A stretch of DNA of 64,000 bases from Chryseobacterium sp. 3008163 (GCF_003669035.1 NZ_CP033070.1:4092001-4156000), one strand, 5' to 3'; positions 1-9,242 are shown, numbered from the stretch's first letter. Numbers and translations: made by a program. Notes: generated from the sequence alone by a model not told the origin.

Positions 1-1674
1 ACGATTTCTCCGAATGCGTGTGTAATTGTTGGTGACAAACCGATGTTCCTGAATGTTTCTGAAATTCTAAGAATGAATACCGATCATACGGTTTCATTAT
101 TGAAAAAAGAATTGGAAATTGAATTGAATGAATTGCAAGAAAGCTGGCATTTTTCTTCATTGGAAAGAATTTTCATCGAAAACAGAATTTACCATGATAT
201 TGAAGAAGTTAAAAGCTGGGAAGATGTTTTAAAAACAATTGCAATTGGTTTGAAACCTCATACAGCACATCTTTTAAGAGAAGTTACGGAAGAAGATATT
301 CTGAGACTGACAGAAATTAGAATTAAAAGAATTTCCAGATTCGATTTAGATAAATTTAAAGAAAATATTGCTGCACTAGAAGGTAAGATAGAGCAGGTAA
401 GACATCATTTGGCCAACCTGATTGCTTATGCGATTGACTATTATTTAAATATTCAGAAAAAATACGGAAAAGGCAGAGAACGTAAAACGGAATTAAGGAT
501 TTTTGATACCATTGATGCTTCAAAAGTTGCTGTGGCTAACGAAAAATTCTATGCTAATTTCGAAGAAGGTTTCGTGGGAACTTCTTTAAGAAAAGATCAA
601 TTCTTGTTTGATTGCTCAGACATCGACGACATCATCACTTTCAGAAAAGACGGTAGCATGAAAGTCGTAAAAGTGGAGGCCAAAACCTTCATCGGAAAAG
701 ACATTCTGCACGTTGCCATCTGGAAGAAAAACGATAAACGTACGGTCTATAACATGATTTACCGTGAAGGAATGCAGGGGCCTTACTACATGAAGCGCTT
801 TTCAGTAACTGGAGTGACCAGAAACACTGATTATCGATTAGCTTCAGATGCAAAAGGTTCTGAAACGCTCTATTTTTCGGCAAATCCAAATGGTGAAGCA
901 GAAACAGTGACAGTTCTTTTAAAACCGAATCCAAGAATCAGAAAAAACAAAATGGATATTGATTTCTCAGAAATAGGAATCAAAGGACGTGATTCTAAAG
1001 GAAATCTGGTGACCAAATATTCTGTTAAAAAAGTAGATTTAAAAGAGGAAGGTGTTTCGACTTTGGCACCTCGTAAAATCTGGTTTGATGATACAGTTAG
1101 ACGTCTGAATGCGGATGTGAGAGGTACTTTATTAGGAAACTTTAAAGGTGATGATAAAATTCTGACCATCAATTCTCACGGTGAAGCAAAATTGATCAGC
1201 TTTGACCTTGGAAACCGCTTTGATGACGAATATATTATTCTTGAAAAATGGCGACCGCAACAGCCGATTACGTGCATTTATTATGACGGCGAAAAAGATA
1301 TTTATTTTATCAAAAGATTTTTGCTTGAGAATACAATCAATCCGCAGACCTTTATGCCTTCTGAACATCCGAAATCTTTCATTGAAAGGATTTTAGTGTC
1401 AAATGGAACAACTGCTGAAATTATTTTTGCAAAAGATAAAGGAAAAGAACGTGATCCTGAAACCGTAAATATTGACGAATTTATCGCAATAAAGGGTATA
1501 AAAGCCATCGGAAATCAATTCACGAAATTTAAAGTAAAAAACATCAATATTACCATTCCTGAACCGGAAGAAGAGGAGCCTGAAGTATATGAAGAGCCAG
1601 ACTTCACGCCATCTACAGATGATGATGGCGGAACGATTGGTGATTTGTTTGAAGGAGGAAATACTGAGAACTAA
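1..1674 (+). CDS. parC: DNA topoisomerase IV subunit A, C-terminal part (5' truncated by window edge)
   Basis: The reading frame is open from base 1, so about 557 residues of a longer protein are present and the first ATG at 43 is internal. The part seen covers the end of the breakage-reunion core and tower/coiled-coil region (Arg/Lys-rich helices, residues about 60-165 of the fragment) followed by a beta-pinwheel-type C-terminal domain and an acidic tail rich in Glu and Asp. ParC joins ParE to decatenate daughter chromosomes in the cytoplasm. The catalytic tyrosine region lies upstream of the window. I see no GyrA-box-like Gln-Arg-Arg-Gly-Gly motif, which favours ParC over GyrA, but the assignment rests on overall resemblance to Bacteroidota ParC. 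A rhomboid gene follows 15 bases downstream and is probably co-transcribed. Confidence 0.85.
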   Translation, partial: TISPNACVIVGDKPMFLNVSEILRMNTDHTVSLLKKELEIELNELQESWHFSSLERIFIENRIYHDIEEVKSWEDVLKTIAIGLKPHTAHLLREVTEEDILRLTEIRIKRISRFDLDKFKENIAALEGKIEQVRHHLANLIAYAIDYYLNIQKKYGKGRERKTELRIFDTIDASKVAVANEKFYANFEEGFVGTSLRKDQFLFDCSDIDDIITFRKDGSMKVVKVEAKTFIGKDILHVAIWKKNDKRTVYNMIYREGMQGPYYMKRFSVTGVTRNTDYRLASDAKGSETLYFSANPNGEAETVTVLLKPNPRIRKNKMDIDFSEIGIKGRDSKGNLVTKYSVKKVDLKEEGVSTLAPRKIWFDDTVRRLNADVRGTLLGNFKGDDKILTINSHGEAKLISFDLGNRFDDEYIILEKWRPQQPITCIYYDGEKDIYFIKRFLLENTINPQTFMPSEHPKSFIERILVSNGTTAEIIFAKDKGKERDPETVNIDEFIAIKGIKAIGNQFTKFKVKNINITIPEPEEEEPEVYEEPDFTPSTDDDGGTIGDLFEGGNTEN

Positions 1675-1689
1675 CTAAGAAAAGAAAAT

Positions 1690-2352
1690 ATGAATATTGT
1701 AATACTTATTATTGCTATAACTTGTATCATTAGCTATCTTGCTTTAAACGATATGAGGATTTTCGAAAAATATAAATTTAATGTTGGAGCAATTCTTCAT
1801 CGGAAAGAATATATAAGATTATTAAGTTCGGGATTTCTGCACGCAGACTTTATACATTTGATATTGAATATGTATGTGCTTTATATGTTCAGTCCAGCTG
1901 TAATGGAGGACTTTGGAATAATAGGTTTTTTGATTATTTATTTTGCATCTATCTTATTGGGAAATTTATTTTCATTATTTATCTACAAAGCACAAAATTG
2001 GTATTCAGCGATAGGTGCAAGTGGTGGGGTTGCAGGGATTATTTTTGCAAGTGTTTCTCTTGACCCTGTTCTTACAAAAATAGGAATTATTTTTCTGCCT
2101 CCTGAACTAAGTATTCCTGGTTATCTTTTTGGATTTTTATACTTCGGTTATTCGGTTTATAGTATGCTAAAACCTCGGAATGGAGATAATATAGGTCACG
2201 CAGCACATTTGGGAGGAGCATTTTTCGGGTTGGTGTATTCGGTCACAGTTTTCCCTCAATTAGCTATGAATAATATTTTGTATTTGGGAATTATGTCTTT
2301 ACCACTTCTCTATTTATCTTACGAAATATTTATAAAGAAAAGAATAGGCTAA
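1690..2352 (+). CDS. Rhomboid family intramembrane serine protease
   Basis: A 220-residue, very hydrophobic protein with about six membrane segments. The rhomboid signature is complete: the H-x4-N motif (His56, Asn60) in the second segment, the nucleophile Ser111 in Gly-Ala-Ser-Gly-Gly, and the catalytic histidine in Ala-His-Leu-Gly-Gly (His173). Rhomboids cleave single-pass membrane proteins inside the lipid bilayer; the substrate here is unknown. It begins 15 bases after the topoisomerase gene, which suggests one transcript. The length fits a minimal GlpG-like core without an extra cytosolic domain. Confidence 0.9.
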   Translation: MNIVILIIAITCIISYLALNDMRIFEKYKFNVGAILHRKEYIRLLSSGFLHADFIHLILNMYVLYMFSPAVMEDFGIIGFLIIYFASILLGNLFSLFIYKAQNWYSAIGASGGVAGIIFASVSLDPVLTKIGIIFLPPELSIPGYLFGFLYFGYSVYSMLKPRNGDNIGHAAHLGGAFFGLVYSVTVFPQLAMNNILYLGIMSLPLLYLSYEIFIKKRIG

Positions 2353-2379
2353 GATTTTAAATTTAAAATAACGAAATCA

Positions 2380-3498
2380 ATGCACACAGAATTAAATAAC
2401 TTCACTGTTATCCTTATTTACGGTTCATTGGTTTTGTTGTCTTTTTTTAAGCTGACCAATCCTTTAAATGTCAATAAAAAACCAAATTTATGGTTCGGAA
2501 TCTTTCTTTTTCTGTGGTCGACTTTTTGGCTTGATGAAATATTGTCATTAATAACGCATTCGGAAATACAGATTCACACTTTATTTTTTGTCAATTTTAT
2601 ACAGTTTTTTACTCCAATTGTATTTTATTTCAGTGTTCTTTTTTATACTAATCCTTCTTTTAAATTTAAAAATACTGACTGTAAATACCTTATTCTTCCT
2701 TTTATTTTCTTTGTTAATCTTTTATTTTTAAGATTAGAAATTTATAAAAGTGATCGTGAGGTATTAGAGGTTTTAAATTATATTTTCATCAGTTTGATTT
2801 TATTTCAGGCTTTGTTTTACACCAGTCTTTCATATTTTACGATAAGAAAGCATCAGAAAAAAATTCAGAATTTCTCATCCAATACTGAGGAAATTAATTT
2901 AAATTGGTTAGAGTATATTATTCTTATTATATTCATGGTAAGTCTTGTTTTTGTGGTGTACAATCTTTTCTACAACTCCACTTCGCTAAATATTTTTATA
3001 AATTTGATTTTTTTAGCCGTTATTTATTTTATTGCATATTATTCTCTGAAGCAAAAAGAGATTTATCCTTTAGAAGAAAAACAAAGGGAAGAACTGATCT
3101 CAATTCCTGATATTGAGACGGAAGAATTAAAGAGGAAACTTATTCCTGATGAAGAGCTGATGAGAATTAAAAATCTTTTGGATCACCTTATGATAACTCA
3201 ACAGCCATATCTTGATAGTGAGCTTAATCTCATCAAGCTTTCTGAACTGGTTTCGGTTTCTACACATCATTTATCTTATGTGATCAATGCAGGTTTTCAA
3301 AAGAATTTCTTCCAATATGTGAATGAATACAGAATTGAATATGCCAAAAAACTTCTAAAAGATCATTCTTCAAAACTTTCGATTCTCGGTATTGCCTACG
3401 AATCAGGATTCAATTCTAAAACATCTTTCAACACCACTTTCAAAAAAATCACAGGAATTACACCTTCAGAGTTTAAAAAAACAAGTTCAGACTTATAA
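2380..3498 (+). CDS. AraC-family regulator with multi-pass membrane N-terminus
   Basis: A 372-residue protein in two parts. Residues 1 to about 225 form roughly six to seven hydrophobic helices with short loops, so this half is membrane-embedded. Residues about 255-370 form an AraC/XylS double helix-turn-helix; the second motif is recognisable around Gly-Ile-Ala-Tyr-Glu-Ser-Gly-Phe and the typical Gly-Ile-Thr-Pro-Ser-Glu-Phe ending. Many Bacteroidota carry such 7TM-plus-AraC fusions; the signal sensed is not known. It lies 27 bases after the rhomboid gene and just upstream of two SDR genes, which are plausible targets. Confidence 0.85.
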   Translation: MHTELNNFTVILIYGSLVLLSFFKLTNPLNVNKKPNLWFGIFLFLWSTFWLDEILSLITHSEIQIHTLFFVNFIQFFTPIVFYFSVLFYTNPSFKFKNTDCKYLILPFIFFVNLLFLRLEIYKSDREVLEVLNYIFISLILFQALFYTSLSYFTIRKHQKKIQNFSSNTEEINLNWLEYIILIIFMVSLVFVVYNLFYNSTSLNIFINLIFLAVIYFIAYYSLKQKEIYPLEEKQREELISIPDIETEELKRKLIPDEELMRIKNLLDHLMITQQPYLDSELNLIKLSELVSVSTHHLSYVINAGFQKNFFQYVNEYRIEYAKKLLKDHSSKLSILGIAYESGFNSKTSFNTTFKKITGITPSEFKKTSSDL

Positions 3499-3628
3499 AC
3501 TTGCACTTTTATTTATTTTAATTAATTGATTTTTAGTGAGTTATTATTTTGTTTAAATGTGTTCTTTCAGATAGATCAGAACATTAAAACGGCAGTCAGA
3601 TTCTAGTTTTGTAGCAGAAAATTTCTCT

Positions 3629-4414
3629 ATGAAAACGAAAGAATCATACGCAGTTGTTACCGGTGCAAGTCAAGGATTAGGTAAAGCATTTGTTGAAAAT
3701 CTGGCTAAAAAGCATATCAATATTATTCTGATAAGCCTTCCCGGTCAGAATCTGAAAGAATTGAGTCATAAGATTGCAGAAACTTACCAAGTGAAAACAC
3801 ATTATTATGAAGTTGATCTTTCTATAAATGATAATGTCATCAAACTGACAGACTGGATAAACGAATCTTTCGAAATTCATATTTTAATCAATAATGCAGG
3901 ATTAGGCGGAACCAAAAAATTCACGGAAGCCAGTTCTCAATATATCAATACTATTTTGCAGGTAAATGTAATGGCGACATCGCTAATTACACATCAACTA
4001 CTTCCCAATTTATTAAAACAGCCCCAATCTTACATTTTGAATGTTTCGAGCATGGCTGCCTTTTCACCTATCGGTTTCAAGACGGTTTATCCGGCTTCCA
4101 AAACCTTTATTCATTCCTTTACAAGAGGTTTGTATGAGGAGTTGAAGCATACTAATGTTTTTGTAAGTGTGGTGAATCCCGGCGCCATGAAAACGAATGC
4201 AGATGTCTGTAACAGAATTGAAAAACAAGGCTTTTTAGGAAGATTAACGCTTCTTGATCCAAATAAAGTCGCTTTTTACTGCATTAATCAGTTGTTTAAA
4301 AAAGATTCGGTTATCATGGTTAATCCTTACAGTTGGTTAATTTTAAAAATTTTACCCATCTGGATCAGGCTTCCTTTGATGACCAATGCAATCAGAAAAG
4401 AAATAGAAGCATGA
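3629..4414 (+). CDS. Short-chain dehydrogenase/reductase (SDR), classical type
   Basis: A 261-residue NAD(P)-dependent oxidoreductase. The cofactor motif T-G-x3-G-x-G is at residues 11-18, N-N-A-G at 88-91, the catalytic serine at 140/141 and the Tyr154-x3-Lys158 pair follows. The substrate cannot be read from sequence; the fold is the one used by acyl or keto reductases such as DltE-like proteins. A TAnnTTTG-like element (TAGTTTTG) lies about 20 bases ahead of the start, so it probably has its own promoter downstream of the AraC-type regulator. Its stop overlaps the next start as ATGA, indicating translational coupling to a second reductase. Confidence 0.88.
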   Translation: MKTKESYAVVTGASQGLGKAFVENLAKKHINIILISLPGQNLKELSHKIAETYQVKTHYYEVDLSINDNVIKLTDWINESFEIHILINNAGLGGTKKFTEASSQYINTILQVNVMATSLITHQLLPNLLKQPQSYILNVSSMAAFSPIGFKTVYPASKTFIHSFTRGLYEELKHTNVFVSVVNPGAMKTNADVCNRIEKQGFLGRLTLLDPNKVAFYCINQLFKKDSVIMVNPYSWLILKILPIWIRLPLMTNAIRKEIEA

Positions 4415-5376
4415 AAAAAGTTTTTGTGACCGGTGCTACCGGCTTTTTAGGAGCTCATGTTGTCATTAAATTATTGAAAAATGGTTATTTTGTTTTTGCT
4501 TTGGTGCGTAAGAAAAGCAGTTATTCTGGTGAAGAAAATGAAAACTTAAAATTGATAGAAGGAGATTTGTTTTCTGATGTCTCATCTTATCTCGAAAAGG
4601 TACAATTTGTGATCCATATTGCGGCTGAAACAAGTCAAAACTTGATTTCTTATCAACATTACAAGCAGATAAATTATGATGCAACGATAAATTTATTTTC
4701 TCAGGTGGTTGAAAAAAAGGTTGAAAAATTTTTATTTGTAAGCACTGCAAATACTTTAGGATTTGGTAGTTTAGAATCTTTGGGAGATGAAAATTCTATT
4801 CAAAAATATCCTTTTAGCCAGTCTTTTTATGCTAAAAGTAAATTAGAAGCAGAAAATAGCCTGTTACAAAATAATAAAACTACAGATGTGATTATTATAA
4901 ATCCCACTTTTATGCTGGGTTCTTTAGATTATAAACCAAGTTCAGGGAAAATAATATTTTGGGTTTGGAAGAAAAAACTAATTTTCTATCCCAAAGGCGG
5001 AAAGAATTTTGTGCACGTAGAAGATGTAGCAAAAGGAATCGTGAATGCCATAAATAAAGGAAAAAATGGCGAAAAATATCTTCTTGCCAATGAAAATTTA
5101 AAATACAGAGCATTTTTTGAAAAAGTATGCACAGCGGCCAATCAAAAATCTGTTGTATTACCAATTCCTGATTTTGTATTATTTGCTCTTGGATTATTGG
5201 GCGATTTTATGAGATTTTTTAAAATTAAAACCAATTTAAGCTCATCTAATATGAAGGCGCTCAGGATTGATAATTACTACACAAATCAAAAATCAGTTAA
5301 AGATTTGGATATGACTTATTTGCCAACAAAAAGAGCAATTTCAGATGCTATTACATTTTTTGAAACAAGAAAATAA
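4411..5376 (+). CDS. NAD-dependent epimerase/dehydratase (extended SDR)
   Basis: I set the start at the ATG at 4411, which overlaps the preceding stop (ATGA) and puts the Rossmann motif G-A-T-G-F-L-G at residues 8-14; an upstream in-frame start at 4333 would lie inside the previous gene. The 321-residue product has a Tyr140-x3-Lys144 catalytic pair and the extended-SDR layout (dihydroflavonol reductase / epimerase superfamily). The hydrophobic stretch near residues 255-270 is unusual for a soluble epimerase. Substrate unknown. The coupling with the classical SDR suggests both act on the same metabolite series, under the nearby AraC-type regulator. Confidence 0.87.
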   Translation: MKKVFVTGATGFLGAHVVIKLLKNGYFVFALVRKKSSYSGEENENLKLIEGDLFSDVSSYLEKVQFVIHIAAETSQNLISYQHYKQINYDATINLFSQVVEKKVEKFLFVSTANTLGFGSLESLGDENSIQKYPFSQSFYAKSKLEAENSLLQNNKTTDVIIINPTFMLGSLDYKPSSGKIIFWVWKKKLIFYPKGGKNFVHVEDVAKGIVNAINKGKNGEKYLLANENLKYRAFFEKVCTAANQKSVVLPIPDFVLFALGLLGDFMRFFKIKTNLSSSNMKALRIDNYYTNQKSVKDLDMTYLPTKRAISDAITFFETRK

Positions 5377-5387
5377 TTATATTTAAA

Positions 5388-5735
5388 TTACTTCAGAGCA
5401 TTATCTAAATTTTCGACAAAATTAATATGCTGAGTTTTATTGCTTTCGAGAATAAATTGTTTTAGACTTTTACTTTGATATTTTTCAAAATTTCCTACAA
5501 TGGTAAGACTCATTCTGTAATTGGAAAATTTTTGTAAAATTTCTCCGGCAAGGCCTGTTCTGAGATCAAAAAATTCAGAGATGATATTTTTCTCATAGAG
5601 AATAATCTTGTCAAACCCCTGATAATATAGGTTTCCCAAAAGATCTAAACCGTCCTGTTCTGATTTAATAATCAATTCATCTGAAATTATTTCAGCAATA
5701 TTAATATCATGAAATTTGTGGCTTTTAATTTCCAT
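5388..5735 (-). CDS. DUF4180 domain protein
   Basis: A 115-residue soluble protein that matches the DUF4180 pattern: an N-terminal strand region followed by Asp-Leu-Arg-Thr-Gly-Leu-Ala-Gly-Glu-Ile-Leu-Gln-Lys-Phe and a short C-terminal helix. The function of this family is not known. It starts six bases past the prmC stop on the same strand, so it is the last gene of a yaaA-prmC-DUF4180 transcription unit and may be co-expressed with it only by position. Its end is close to the convergent epimerase gene, with only 11 bases between them. Confidence 0.75.
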   Translation of the reverse strand: MEIKSHKFHDINIAEIISDELIIKSEQDGLDLLGNLYYQGFDKIILYEKNIISEFFDLRTGLAGEILQKFSNYRMSLTIVGNFEKYQSKSLKQFILESNKTQHINFVENLDNALK

Positions 5736-5741
5736 CTTACT

Positions 5742-6593
5742 TTATTTTATGGCGAAAATAAAACGATCATTTCCGCTTAAATCTTTAATCAATTCGGTAT
5801 TTGAGAGAATATTTTGATATAATTCTAAAGTTTCCTCACCTAATTTCTGATTGATTTCCAAGAACAATAATCCGTTTTTATTTAAATATTTTATTGAATC
5901 TTCTGCAATCTTTCTGTAAAAAATCAAATCGTCTGATGTTGGCGAAAAAAGAGCCATTGTAGGTTCAAAACCCTTTACAGAATCTTCAATTTCTATTTCT
6001 TCCTCAATCCCAATATATGGTGGATTTGAAATAATTATATCATAATTTTCATTCAAATTAAAATTCAAATAATCTGCATGAATAAAATTAACTTCGAGCT
6101 GATGAAATTCTGCATTTCTTTTCGCAACTTCCAAAGCCTTTTCCGAAAAATCAATTGACGAAATCTCAGCATTTGGAAAATGTTTCTTTAAAACCAAAGG
6201 AATAATACCGCTTCCGGTTCCAATGTCTAAAATTTTTAAACCCTGAACATCAAAATCTGAACTTTGAATTTTCTGAATTGCCATTTCCAACAATTCTTCC
6301 GTTTCCGGACGAGGAACCAGTACATTTTCATTCACAAAAAAAGCCATTCCGTAAAATTCAGTTTCACCTAGAATATGCTGATAAGGTTTTCTAGTTTTTA
6401 ATTCAGAAAGAATATTTTGAAACTGATTTTCGTTGACATCTGATAATTTCTGATCAGACATCATCCTTTGTTGAATTTGATTTAAACCTAAATTTTTTTC
6501 AACAAAAACTGAATATAGAAAGTCTGTTTCAGAATCTGTATACAATTCTGAAAGTTCCGTTTTAAAGTATTTTTTTAATTCTGAAATTGTCAT
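5742..6593 (-). CDS. prmC: Peptide chain release factor N5-glutamine methyltransferase PrmC
   Basis: A 283-residue SAM-dependent methyltransferase that methylates the glutamine of the GGQ motif in release factors RF1 and RF2. The N-terminal helical domain ends in V-P-R-P-E-T-E-E-L (93-101), SAM motif I is D-I-G-T-G-S-G (123-129) and the diagnostic N-P-P-Y is at 190-193. The length is that of full PrmC/HemK. It begins one base after the yaaA stop, so the two are translated from one message. Confidence 0.95.
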   Translation of the reverse strand: MTISELKKYFKTELSELYTDSETDFLYSVFVEKNLGLNQIQQRMMSDQKLSDVNENQFQNILSELKTRKPYQHILGETEFYGMAFFVNENVLVPRPETEELLEMAIQKIQSSDFDVQGLKILDIGTGSGIIPLVLKKHFPNAEISSIDFSEKALEVAKRNAEFHQLEVNFIHADYLNFNLNENYDIIISNPPYIGIEEEIEIEDSVKGFEPTMALFSPTSDDLIFYRKIAEDSIKYLNKNGLLFLEINQKLGEETLELYQNILSNTELIKDLSGNDRFIFAIK

Positions 6594-7352
6594 TTATCTT
6601 GTAAAAACCAATTTAGTATCCGTAGATTTTTCTTCGTCAATTCTGTAACCTTCATAGTTGAACGCCTTTACATCATTCAATGTTTTAGCTTGAGTTTCTG
6701 CACAGAATCTAACGACCAAACCTCTCGCATGTTTTGTATAAACTACGATGGTTTTGAGTTTTCCTTCTCTCAATTCATAAAACTCAAAATCAATGACTTT
6801 GTGGTTGAGCTTTTTTCGGTCGATCACTTTTCCGTACTCATTGCTGCATAAAAAGAGAAGAGGTTCGTTCTTTTTCATTTCAGAATTAAGCTGTTCTGTC
6901 ACTTTTTCAGTCCAGAAGCTGTAGAGATTTTTGTATTCATCAAATTCAAATGGTCTTCCCATTTCCAGTCGATACAACATTACCTTGTCGGAAGGTTTAA
7001 GCAAACCATACAATCCGGAAAGTATTCTGTAATTTTTCTGAAGATAATCTATTGCTTTTTTATCTAAAGTTTTCGCATCTAATCCTCTGTAAACTTCTCC
7101 TGTAAAGGCAAACATTGCTGGAGCAGATTCTTTTGCGCTGGGTTTTGCTTTCCATTTTTGATTTCTTTCCCAGTTTTCATCTGCCAGTTTTGGCGAGATT
7201 TCCATCAGTTCAGAAAGATATTTTGGAGATTTATGTTTTAAAAAAGAATGGATGAATTCCGCTTCTTCAATGAATTTCGGGCTGGTGCTTCTCAAGAAAT
7301 CTGTTGAGTTTTCTGTGTTCATCAATTTTGCAGGTGATGTTACGATTTTCAT
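6594..7352 (-). CDS. yaaA: Peroxide stress protein YaaA (UPF0246)
   Basis: A 252-residue protein with the YaaA signature: the start Met-Lys-Ile-Val-Thr-Ser-Pro-Ala-Lys, the central Phe-Thr-Gly-Glu-Val-Tyr-Arg-Gly-Leu stretch, then Gly-Leu-Tyr-Gly-Leu-Leu-Lys-Pro and the Arg-Leu-Glu-Met-Gly motif. In E. coli YaaA lowers intracellular free iron and protects DNA under peroxide stress; the fold binds DNA. It heads the yaaA-prmC-DUF4180 unit. Nothing in the upstream 48 bases to the CPBP gene end looks like a strong terminator, so read-through from upstream is possible. Confidence 0.93.
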   Translation of the reverse strand: MKIVTSPAKLMNTENSTDFLRSTSPKFIEEAEFIHSFLKHKSPKYLSELMEISPKLADENWERNQKWKAKPSAKESAPAMFAFTGEVYRGLDAKTLDKKAIDYLQKNYRILSGLYGLLKPSDKVMLYRLEMGRPFEFDEYKNLYSFWTEKVTEQLNSEMKKNEPLLFLCSNEYGKVIDRKKLNHKVIDFEFYELREGKLKTIVVYTKHARGLVVRFCAETQAKTLNDVKAFNYEGYRIDEEKSTDTKLVFTR

Positions 7353-7400
7353 ATTTAATATATGTTTTAATAGTAATGAGCTTTATTAAAATGAGGTTCT

Positions 7401-8102
7401 TTAAAAGAATGATAACTGTTTAAAATCAATCAAATTCATCAACATTAAAGAAACAAAGTCAAACAGAAAATGAGTGATGATTAAAATTTTAATATTGGAA
7501 TATAATTTATAAAACATCGCAAATATAATTCCGATAAAAAAAGGAACTACTACCTGAGCAATGGTTCCGTATGTACTGTGAAGAATTCCGAATAATAATG
7601 CAGAAACCACAACTCCCAAAACAGGGCTATTGTAAATTTTTTCAATTCTTGGCTGAATGTAAGCCCGCATCAATAATTCTTCAATCACCGCTGCCGTCAA
7701 ACATGTGAAAACGATAAGAAAATAATTGTTTTTGAAAACAGAACTCAACTGCACCAATCGAGCGCTGATTTTTTCATCCGTCAAAGTCATGATGATTGCA
7801 TTCAATAACCCTCCACCAAATGCACAAATCAAATACAGAGAAATAATCGCAGAAATATAAAATGTAAAAGAATGCTTTTTGTCTTCCCAAGCAAAGAATG
7901 ATCTGTTTTCTATGAAAAAATTATAAAGCAATACAAGAATTAAAACCAACCAGAGAGACAGCCTGTTGTAGAAAAAGAGTTCAGCAGTTAAAGTTTTAAA
8001 ATTGAAAAATAAATTGATTAAAGGAATTGAATAAAGCATTGACAAAGCAAGCAGCACAAAAGTAAGTGCAGTGCCTACAGCGTATTTTCCGTTGAGACTC
8101 AT
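7401..8102 (-). CDS. CPBP family intramembrane metalloprotease
   Basis: A 233-residue protein with about seven membrane segments. The CPBP (Abi/CAAX prenyl protease-like) motifs are complete: Glu141-Glu142-x3-Arg146, Phe171-x3-His175 and His211-x3-Asp215. These glutamate/histidine residues form the intramembrane active site of the Rce1-like fold. Bacterial members process signal-like peptides or confer bacteriocin self-immunity; nothing nearby indicates a bacteriocin. It starts 15 bases after the threonylcarbamoyl-AMP synthase stop on the same strand and is probably in its operon. Confidence 0.9.
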   Translation of the reverse strand: MSLNGKYAVGTALTFVLLALSMLYSIPLINLFFNFKTLTAELFFYNRLSLWLVLILVLLYNFFIENRSFFAWEDKKHSFTFYISAIISLYLICAFGGGLLNAIIMTLTDEKISARLVQLSSVFKNNYFLIVFTCLTAAVIEELLMRAYIQPRIEKIYNSPVLGVVVSALLFGILHSTYGTIAQVVVPFFIGIIFAMFYKLYSNIKILIITHFLFDFVSLMLMNLIDFKQLSFF

Positions 8103-8117
8103 ATTGTAAGAATGCTT

Positions 8118-8729
8118 CTAAATTTCTCCTTTTCCTTGTCTGATTATTTCTGGCTCGCCTGATGTCAAATCTACAATTGTAGAAGCAACATTGTCACCAT
8201 ATCCGGAATCAATTACAATATCCACTAAATGATCATATTTCTCAGCAATCAATTCGGGGTCTGTAGAATATTCAATGATTTCATCATCATCTTTTATCGA
8301 TGTTGATGCAATCGGATGTCCCAGCTTTTCAACAATCAATTGAGGAATCGGATGATCCGGAACTCTGATACCAACTGTTTTGTGATTTTTATAAGCTAAA
8401 GGCAGTGCTTTATTAGCTTCTAAAATAAAAGTGAAAGGACCTGGAAGATGGCTCTTCAAAAACCTGAAAACTGAAGTATCGATGGGTCTTGTAAAATCAG
8501 AAAGATGGCTGAGATCATTACAGATAATCGAGAATTTTGCTTTATCAAGTTTCTGTTTTTTAATCTGAGCGAGCTTTTCCATGGCTTTAATATCAAAAAT
8601 ATTGCAGCCCAATGCATAAACAGTATCAGACGGATAAATAATCAGTCCGCCATTATTCAGGGTTTTAATCACCTCATTGATAAGGTTTTCCTGAGGGTTA
8701 TCGGGATAAATTCTTAGTATTTTTGCCAT
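8118..8729 (-). CDS. L-threonylcarbamoyladenylate synthase (Sua5/YciO/YrdC family)
   Basis: I place the start at the ATG at 8729 (Met-Ala-Lys-Ile-Leu) and not five codons upstream, because a TAnnTTTG element lies just four bases before it. The 203-residue YrdC-fold protein carries the Lys-x-Arg-like and Ser-Thr-Ser-Ile segments typical of the family, with Tyr-Pro-Ser-Asp-Thr-Val-Tyr-Ala-Leu-Gly near residue 32. The enzyme makes threonylcarbamoyl-AMP from threonine, bicarbonate and ATP, the first step of the t6A37 tRNA modification. It lacks the C-terminal Sua5 domain, so it is TsaC-like; the YciO subfamily cannot be excluded. Confidence 0.88.
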   Translation of the reverse strand: MAKILRIYPDNPQENLINEVIKTLNNGGLIIYPSDTVYALGCNIFDIKAMEKLAQIKKQKLDKAKFSIICNDLSHLSDFTRPIDTSVFRFLKSHLPGPFTFILEANKALPLAYKNHKTVGIRVPDHPIPQLIVEKLGHPIASTSIKDDDEIIEYSTDPELIAEKYDHLVDIVIDSGYGDNVASTIVDLTSGEPEIIRQGKGEI

Positions 8730-8733
8730 ATAA

Positions 8734-8741
8734 CAAAGATA
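8734..8741 (-). promoter_or_regulatory. Bacteroidota -7 element close to a start codon
   Basis: On the reverse strand TATCTTTG fits the TAnnTTTG consensus and is followed after four bases by the ATG of the threonylcarbamoyl-AMP synthase gene. Transcription would begin at or next to the start codon, giving a leaderless or nearly leaderless mRNA. No clear TTG lies at the -33 position. Confidence 0.45.
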
Positions 8742-8788
8742 CAAATATTTAAATTATTGAGCGAAAATGCTCTATTTAAAAGAAATCC

Positions 8789-8818
8789 TTGCAATGTTAA
8801 AATATATTCGTACATTTG
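8789..8818 (+). promoter_or_regulatory. Promoter of the initiator tRNA array
   Basis: TTG at 8789-8791 and TACATTTG at 8811-8818 are separated by 19 bases, an exact match to the Bacteroidota primary sigma factor promoter (TTG-N19-TAnnTTTG). It lies 11 bases ahead of the first tRNA. Confidence 0.8.
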
Positions 8819-8829
8819 CAATCCAATAT

Positions 8830-8902
<73 letters not shown>

Positions 8903-8909
8903 CTAAGTT

Positions 8910-8931
8910 TAAGTGCTTTCGGTAAGCACTC
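8910..8931 (+). repeat. Spacer hairpin 1 in the tRNA array
   Basis: Between copies 1 and 2 lies AGTGCTT-TCGGT-AAGCACT, a 7-bp perfect stem with a five-base loop. The same hairpin recurs in the next two spacers, once with a compensatory base-pair change. It is not followed by a T-run, so it is more likely a processing signal than a terminator. Confidence 0.7.
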
Positions 8932-8942
8932 TAAAGATACAC

Positions 8943-9015
<73 letters not shown>

Positions 9016-9021
9016 CTAAGT

Positions 9022-9043
9022 TAAGTGTTTTCGGTAAACACTC
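9022..9043 (+). repeat. Spacer hairpin 2 in the tRNA array
   Basis: AGTGTTT-TCGGT-AAACACT. Compared with spacers 1 and 3, a C in the left arm has become T and the partner G in the right arm has become A, so pairing is kept. Confidence 0.7.
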
Positions 9044-9054
9044 TAAAGATACAC

Positions 9055-9127
<73 letters not shown>

Positions 9128-9132
9128 CTAAG

Positions 9133-9156
9133 TTAAGTGCTTTCGGTAAGCACTCT
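9133..9156 (+). repeat. Spacer hairpin 3 in the tRNA array
   Basis: AGTGCTT-TCGGT-AAGCACT, the same as spacer 1. The downstream bases CTCTAAAGATACAC are also shared by all three spacers up to the next tRNA. Confidence 0.7.
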
Positions 9157-9166
9157 AAAGATACAC

Positions 9167-9242
<76 letters not shown>

